64,000 nucleotides of DNA from Selaginella tamariscina (lineage: Eukaryota; Streptophyta; Lycopodiopsida; Selaginellales; Selaginellaceae), in NCBI GenBank assembly GCA_003024785.1, contig PUQB01000457.1, positions 124,001 to 188,000 on the forward strand, given 5' to 3'. The notes beneath the pieces are model-generated. The model saw nothing but the letters and a program-made list of their open reading frames with translations. It was not told the origin of the DNA and ran no database searches. The stretch's first letter is position 1, and each line of letters opens with the position of its first letter. A program made the position numbers and the translations under genes. Shown piece by piece: positions 58,918-64,000 of the stretch.

Positions 58918-61191
58918 TTAAAATTCTGCAACCTTCTTCAGCAGTTCCTCCGTCTCCTCGTTCTTGATAACAATAAATCTCTTCAATGCAGCATTGTTTG
59001 GCTTGATTTTAGCAGCAACAAAGACCTTCAGCACCCCATTAAGCACTGAAACATCCCCAGAATATCTGCCCAAATATATAAATTTATAAAGCAGTGCTAC
59101 ACACACACTCTCTCTCTCTCTCTAACACACACGCACACATGCAACCTGCCCAAGTAGTAGTTGATCAGCTTCATGGTACTTTTGACATCCTTCTTTTCTT
59201 CAAATACAGGCAGCAAGCCCTTCACCGTCTCATAACTCGGAGAAATCCCGTTCTTTGTATAACCTTCTTTGAGCTTCTTCAGAGCCTTGTCTATCTCGTT
59301 CTTCCTTAAGTAACCAGTTATAAGCGCGTTGTATGGATAAAAGTTCCCTCTTTGTTCATCATTCTCAACCTTCTCCTTCAGCAACTTCTCAGCCTCCTCC
59401 ATTTTTCCAGCTCTTGCATAGACATCAATCAACTCGAAGTACGCGTTGCTCCCCCGCCTTGTATAACGATCCTCCATAACCTTCAAATTCCGTATATTTG
59501 TAATAAGTAACATGTACATTGATACATACATACAGCTATGTCGTATATAAATAAACAACGACATTATTAGACTGCATTTTTACATAGCAGTGCAACTGAC
59601 ATTCACACATTTGACCTCGCATCTCTCTCTCTCCACACTGAATGTCAGTAATTGTCCTATACAGCTACTGGAATGCAATCAATTAATGCAGATATATTGT
59701 TTCTAATTAATTCTACACGACTAACTGTATAACTACTTTCTAAATGTGTTGATGTTTATACTACATACATATATCTATTTACTTAGAGATTAATCATATA
59801 TTCTCATGGTTACCTTCTCGGCCTTCTCGATTTTATCTAGACGTCCATAAGCCGTAATAGCCACCTTAAAACTATCTTCCAGAGGTTCCTTATCAAATCT
59901 ACGTAAAGCTTCCCAGGCCTTATCTACCATCTCAAGATTTCCTGAGAACACAAGCATTAGTCGAGTGAAAGCTCATAATGTAAAAACTTAATAAATCACC
60001 TAAGTAGCCGTACGCCTCCATTATCCTGTTCAACGTGAATTCATCGGCAGTCTCAATGTTTACCTTCTCCAAACACTCCTTGATCCTCTTGTTCAACCCC
60101 TTCCTCACACCTACACGGTCCTGGTACTTCAAAAGAACGCAGCAAGTCCGTGCTTCCGGTTCAATCCCTACCTTCTTCATGTGTTTATATGTCTTCAGAA
60201 CCTGCTCATGAGAGTTCATAGCTATGTGCACGTCCATTATCGCTGCACAAAGCTCCGGACTTGTGGGGTTTAGCTTGAGCTTGGTAAGCCACTTGCTCGC
60301 CCTTATAGCTGCCTTCACCTTAAGCAAGCGTACAATAAATGTAGCAATCATCTCTTCCGTCTTCATAATGTCCGGGAGCCTGGTGAATACCCTCTCTGCA
60401 ACACTCGCACCATACTCACGAGAAGCCATCGTAATCTCCCCTATAGCGTTCTTTCTAGTTAGCTCACATAGCTTTTCATCTCTTATGTATTCCAAAATCT
60501 GCACACGAAGTAATGTACATTATATAACTTATGTAATGTCCTCTCTCTCTATATAGAGAGAAAACATAAATAAAACGGTCTTATTATGTCCTTTATACTT
60601 TGAGAGATGTTAACACACACGCCCATACACATACCTTTCTTTAAATACAACATACACACATACCCGTATTCCACCTCTGTATTGTTTTCCTCTGTATAAC
60701 TTATCACACAGCTCTCCTGCATCTTCAGGGGTGATTGTGTTACCCCGAGCTATCCAAGCCTTGAAAGCTTCAAGACACTTGTTCTCAGACTCTTCTTGTG
60801 ACAGTAAATCCTCACATAGTTTTTCCCAAGTGTCATCCGTAGGTTCAACACTTGTACACGAATTCACTTCCTTGTCATCTACAACCTTCTGTTCCTTGTC
60901 TGAGACGTGCATTTCCTTATCCTCTACAAGATCTACATCTAATCCCGCTTTGACATCCGCAGGCAGATCAAATTCGAGGGCACTCACCTGTTGTGAATAT
61001 CCCCGTGAACCCAAATACGTTCTTAGAAGACTAGTAGCACCTCCATAGAAGTGCATTCTCTGTCTCTCCTGCTGTACCGTGAAATGGATGCATTTTCTGC
61101 AAATGAGGAGATTAAAACACTTTAAACACAGAAATGCATATACATACCTGCAAGCAGCGGCGGATCGCCATGTCCTCCAGGCAGCTCGCAT
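58918..61191 (-). CDS. P-class pentatricopeptide repeat protein, probably mitochondrial
   Basis: Six exons with consistent phases give 528 residues: 61148-61191, 60664-61096, 60000-60498, 59814-59941, 59146-59480 and 58918-59065. The N-terminus MRAAWRTWRSAAACR is Arg-rich and non-acidic, typical of a mitochondrial presequence. PPR-type 35-residue helical repeats follow, including SPELCAAIMDVHIAMNSHEQ, NAYFELIDVYARAGKMEEAE and YPYNALITGYLRKNEIDKAL. The region CLEAFKAWIARGNTITPEDA...RGKQYRGGIR resembles Arabidopsis At1g80270/PPR596-like proteins. These bind organellar RNA and affect its processing or editing. No E or DYW domain is present. The frame is intact throughout. It starts 65 bp downstream of the next gene's stop codon, same strand. 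Confidence 0.88.
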
Positions 61192-61255
61192 CCTGCCTCT
61201 AAGAACCCTAAACCCTGGAATGATAAACCCTAACTAAATCCCTGATGCTCTGTTT

Positions 61256-61711
61256 TCAGGGCTCTTCTTTCACTTTGCGGTTAAGAATCACAATTAACGC
61301 TAATGACAGTGGAACAACGACGTAAGCAATTCCACGCAGAAGCTCTTCGTTGTCTTTAGATAACACACCAATTCGTGACCAATCACCACTATATCTGCAA
61401 AATCAAATGTATTAAGTGCGTGCGTGCGTGTGCGTGTGCGTGTGCGTGTGTTGAGAACCCACATACCCTGCATCTATAAAACCAAGTGCAAATGCTCCAA
61501 TTGCGATTTGGAGTAGAAAATTTACATTGCGAGCCTGCAGATTTCCCCCTTTGTTCTTGCCTGCTTTAACTACAATTTTTGAAGTTTTATGAAATGGAAA
61601 TCTGTGCTTGTTAAAGCCATGAATGCTACTTGAACCGCTGCCAAATTGGTGATATAGTGCAAGGCATTGCTTCATCTCCACCAGATTATATAAGATTAAT
61701 CTGTCGGTCAT
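61256..61711 (-). CDS. small predicted plastid membrane protein
   Basis: Two exons (61467-61711 and 61256-61394), phase-consistent, give 127 residues. The N-terminal ~45 residues are Ser/Lys/His-rich without acidic residues after the first few, suggesting an organelle transit peptide. Two hydrophobic segments follow: NFLLQIAIGAFALGFIDAG and GIAYVVVPLSLALIVIL, joined by a loop with GDWSRIGVLSKDNEELL. The C-terminus is KVKEEP. The layout fits a small thylakoid or envelope protein. I do not recognise a named family. Confidence 0.72.
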
Positions 61712-62053
61712 TTATGTATATTGTACTTACTGCCTGCATTTTTATAATGATATTGTTTAGTGGGACGACTTAAGACGAGTGGTGCCCACTAAATCCCATG
61801 AAATCCCGTTAATCCCGTCTCATCCCATGAAATCCCGTCCCATCCCATGCGAGTGGTAGAAGTGCATGTCAACGCTGGCAGTTTCCCACGTGTATCACGC
61901 ATCATATCCCGTCCGTCGAAATTAGGGTCTTATGCTGGGCATGGCGAGCTGTAGCTGTTCATCGTGAGGCGGGGCGCCTTCCTCCTCGAGGTGCGATGAA
62001 TGCATCCAGACGATCTTAGTAGGATCAGCTTGATCTCTCTATCTTTCGAAATT
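61712..62053. promoter_or_regulatory. short divergent promoter region
   Basis: Only ~340 bp separates the minus-strand small membrane protein gene from the plus-strand transporter gene, so both promoters should lie here. 61790-61851 holds a run of AATCCCRT/CATCCCAT repeats (AAATCCCGTTAATCCCGTCT) reminiscent of a half-site of the transposon palindromes. GCGAGCTGTAGCTG and a CG-rich patch follow. Confidence 0.5.
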
Positions 62054-63813
62054 ATGGATCTGAAGGGCCGTGAACATCGCCATAGCTCCTCTCCCAAGCT
62101 TCCGTTTCTTCCCTTAGTGTTCTTGATATTCTATGAAGTCTCTGGAGGTCCGTTCGGATTGAAGACGCAGTTGGAGCCGGCGGCCCTCTTCTGGCTCTCC
62201 TCGGCTTCATAATCATGCCATTTGTGTGGAGCATCCCTGAAGCAGTCATCACAGCCGAGCTAGCGACTGCTTTCCCGGAGAATGGAGGATACGTTCTATG
62301 GATCCAAGCTGCATTCGGTCCGTTTTGGGGATTTCAAGAAGGCTGGTGGAAATGGCTGAGTGGAGTGATTGACAATGCACTCTACCCGGTTATGTTTCTT
62401 GATTATCTCAAGTGGGCGATTCCAAGTGTGGGGAAGGTCCAGTGAGGTTGGTCACTCTGCTCATCATCACAGCTGCATTGACTTATCTGAACTACCGTGG
62501 GTTAACAATCGTGGGGTACACTTCTGTGGTACTGGGTGTGTTCTCGCTTCTACCGTTTGCAGTACTCTTCCTGCTAGCGATTCCAAAGATTGATCCCAAG
62601 AAATGGACGGTGGTAGACCTCAGTAAGACGAACTGGACCTTGTTTTTGAATACTCTCTTCTGGAACTTGAATTACTGGGACTCGGTGAGCACGCTTGTGG
62701 GGGAGGTTGATCGGCCGAACAAGACTGTTCCGAAGGCTCTCAGTGCTGCCTTGGTCGTTGTTGTGGTCTCTTACATTGTTCCGCTGCTGGCTGGAACAGG
62801 TGCAGCTCCTTCCACGAGCCGTGATGTTTGGTCGGATGGATACTTTGCACTTGTTGCTCTGAAGATTGGTGGTACCTGGCTCAAATGGTACGTGTGTGCG
62901 TGTGTGTTCCAATAACTGAAATAGTCAGAACACACAAATACACGCGCGTGCGGGCTATGTTTATATAATGGACAACAACGATATTATACATCAAATTTTA
63001 TCTATTTATTATGCGCTAGATGCTGCTAGCATAACAACGATTGCAGTTATGGTAAGCATTAATATAGCGGCATCTCACATTTTTATCACGCTGTACATCC
63101 ACACGCACGCACATGAATCCATACACATATTTTGTACTAAATGCTGACATTTTGTTGTTTAGGTGGGTCGAATTGGCAGCATTGCTTTCTAACGCGGGGA
63201 TGTTCGAGGCAGAGATGAGCAGTGATTCTTTTCAACTGCTGGGAATGGCAGAGCGTGGAATACTACCTGATTTTTCGCACGGAGATCGAAGCATGGAACT
63301 CCTGTATTTGGTATAGCATGCTCGGCAACGGGTGTGGTTCTGCTCTCTGGCTAGAGTTCCAGGAGATCATTGAAATCCTCAACTTTCTGTATTGCTGTGG
63401 GATGCTGCTCGAATTTGCCGCTTTTATCTGGTTGAGAATTGATCAACCAGGTTTGCACAGGTTAGCAGTTACACACACACAACACACGCACAATATTATC
63501 TATACGCTCACCTCTGCCGGGTTTGGCAGGCCTTACAAGGTGCCACTGGGTACGTTCGGTGTCATGTGATGTGTCTGGTACCATCGATTCTATTGGTGGT
63601 GGTGATGTGCATAGCATCCTGGAAAACTGTGGTTTTCAGTGTATGCTTCTCGATCGTGGGTTTCCTTGTTTATCCGCTCTTCAGTATGTCAAAAAAAAAA
63701 GTTGGCTAAGTTTCAATGAGGAGGAGGATTTGATTGGGATGAATAAGGAGGTTGTTCCGATTATGGAGGAGGAGAGCAGGTTGGAACATCAACAAGCTCT
63801 ATTGCCGTCTTAA
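62054..63813 (+). CDS. polyamine/amino-acid transporter (LAT/PUT-type, APC superfamily), frameshifted
   Basis: Starts [13 protein letters not shown] (62054). An upstream in-frame ATG at 62000 is possible. Conserved segments run in order: [135 protein letters not shown] and [12 protein letters not shown], then an acidic C-terminal tail ending at 63813. This matches plant polyamine uptake transporters: about 12 membrane helices, proton-coupled import of polyamines. Introns are 62888-63162 and 63461-63529. Frame breaks near 62156, 62431, 63275, 63345 and 63566 are single-base, two of them in G runs. It is either a young pseudogene or an error-affected assembly. Confidence 0.85.
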
Positions 63814-64000
63814 AAAGGTGTGAGTTTTATTTTCTTTGAAGCTAACACAGCTAACATAGTGTAGTTGTATCTTAGTGTTTTATAGTATAATAATATGATT
63901 GTTATACTCTCAAAGCCAACACAGCTAACATGGTGTTGTATCTTAGTATAATAATACGATTGTTATACTGTCAAAGCCCTCTCTCTCTCTCTCTCTCTCA
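63814..64000. other. 3' flank of the transporter gene
   Basis: The probable 3' UTR has a tandem ~75-bp duplication (CCAACACAGCTAACATGGTG / GCTAACACAGCTAACATAGTG with TTATACTCTCAAAG) and ends in a CT microsatellite from 63978. Confidence 0.6.

Overview
The window looks like nuclear DNA of a land plant, probably a non-seed lineage such as a lycophyte, bryophyte or fern. This rests on GT-AG introns in plant-type genes (plastid small heat-shock protein, IQD calmodulin-binding protein, P-class PPR protein, polyamine-uptake-type transporter), Arabidopsis-type AAACCCT telomere-like tracts, and Ty3/gypsy, Ty1/copia and Tourist-like debris. The lineage is an inference from gene content (a TPR-CHAT protein, a DUF7869-like transposase). 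I could not run a search. Most of the sequence is AT-rich and made of transposons.

Layout. 1-5.3 kb: a ~350 bp Tourist-like MITE (TAA target duplication) split by a complete but decayed Ty3/gypsy LTR element on the minus strand. 5.3-9.7 kb: AT-rich spacer with a hairpin MITE and a copia primer-binding-site remnant. 9.68-24.56 kb: a ~14.9 kb multi-gene DNA element with ~27 bp terminal inverted repeats. It carries a DDE transposase-like gene (minus), an array of perfect 18-bp palindromes GGCGGGATTAATCCCGCC, a low-complexity spacer with telomere-like repeats, a second palindrome array, then (plus) a gene that reads as a ParB-like domain joined to a beta-class DNA-methyltransferase-like domain, and an FCP1/NIF-type HAD phosphatase gene. 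24.6-28.6 kb: spacer with chromovirus and copia remnants. 28.8-37.6 kb: plastid HSP21 with a clear heat-shock element, a 5'-truncated copy of an IQD gene, an unidentified multi-exon gene, and a TPR-CHAT gene. 38.4-39.2 kb: a deleted copia element. 39.17-52.1 kb: a second, inverted and decayed copy of the large element. It lacks its transposase-side end and is disrupted by a ~1.35 kb PIF/Harbinger-like insertion, an LTR-like sequence, a local inversion and a ~0.86 kb deletion. 52.1-54.7 kb: spacer. 54.7-57.7 kb: the parent IQD gene. 58.9-61.2 kb: a P-class PPR gene with six exons. 61.26-61.71 kb: a small predicted plastid membrane protein. 62.05-63.81 kb: a polyamine/amino-acid transporter of the LAT/PUT type.

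How it fits together. The two large-element copies lie head to head around the HSP21/IQD-copy/CHAT block, so about 42 kb is a giant imperfect inverted repeat with host genes in its loop. In each copy the transposase-like gene and the ParB-methyltransferase-like gene are transcribed away from each other, each starting beside a palindrome array. This suggests the arrays are recognition or regulatory sites for an element-encoded protein.

Many reading frames carry single-base indels, often in homopolymers, in both transposon and host genes. Real decay and uncorrected long-read errors cannot be separated from sequence alone, so 'pseudogene' calls should be read with that in mind.
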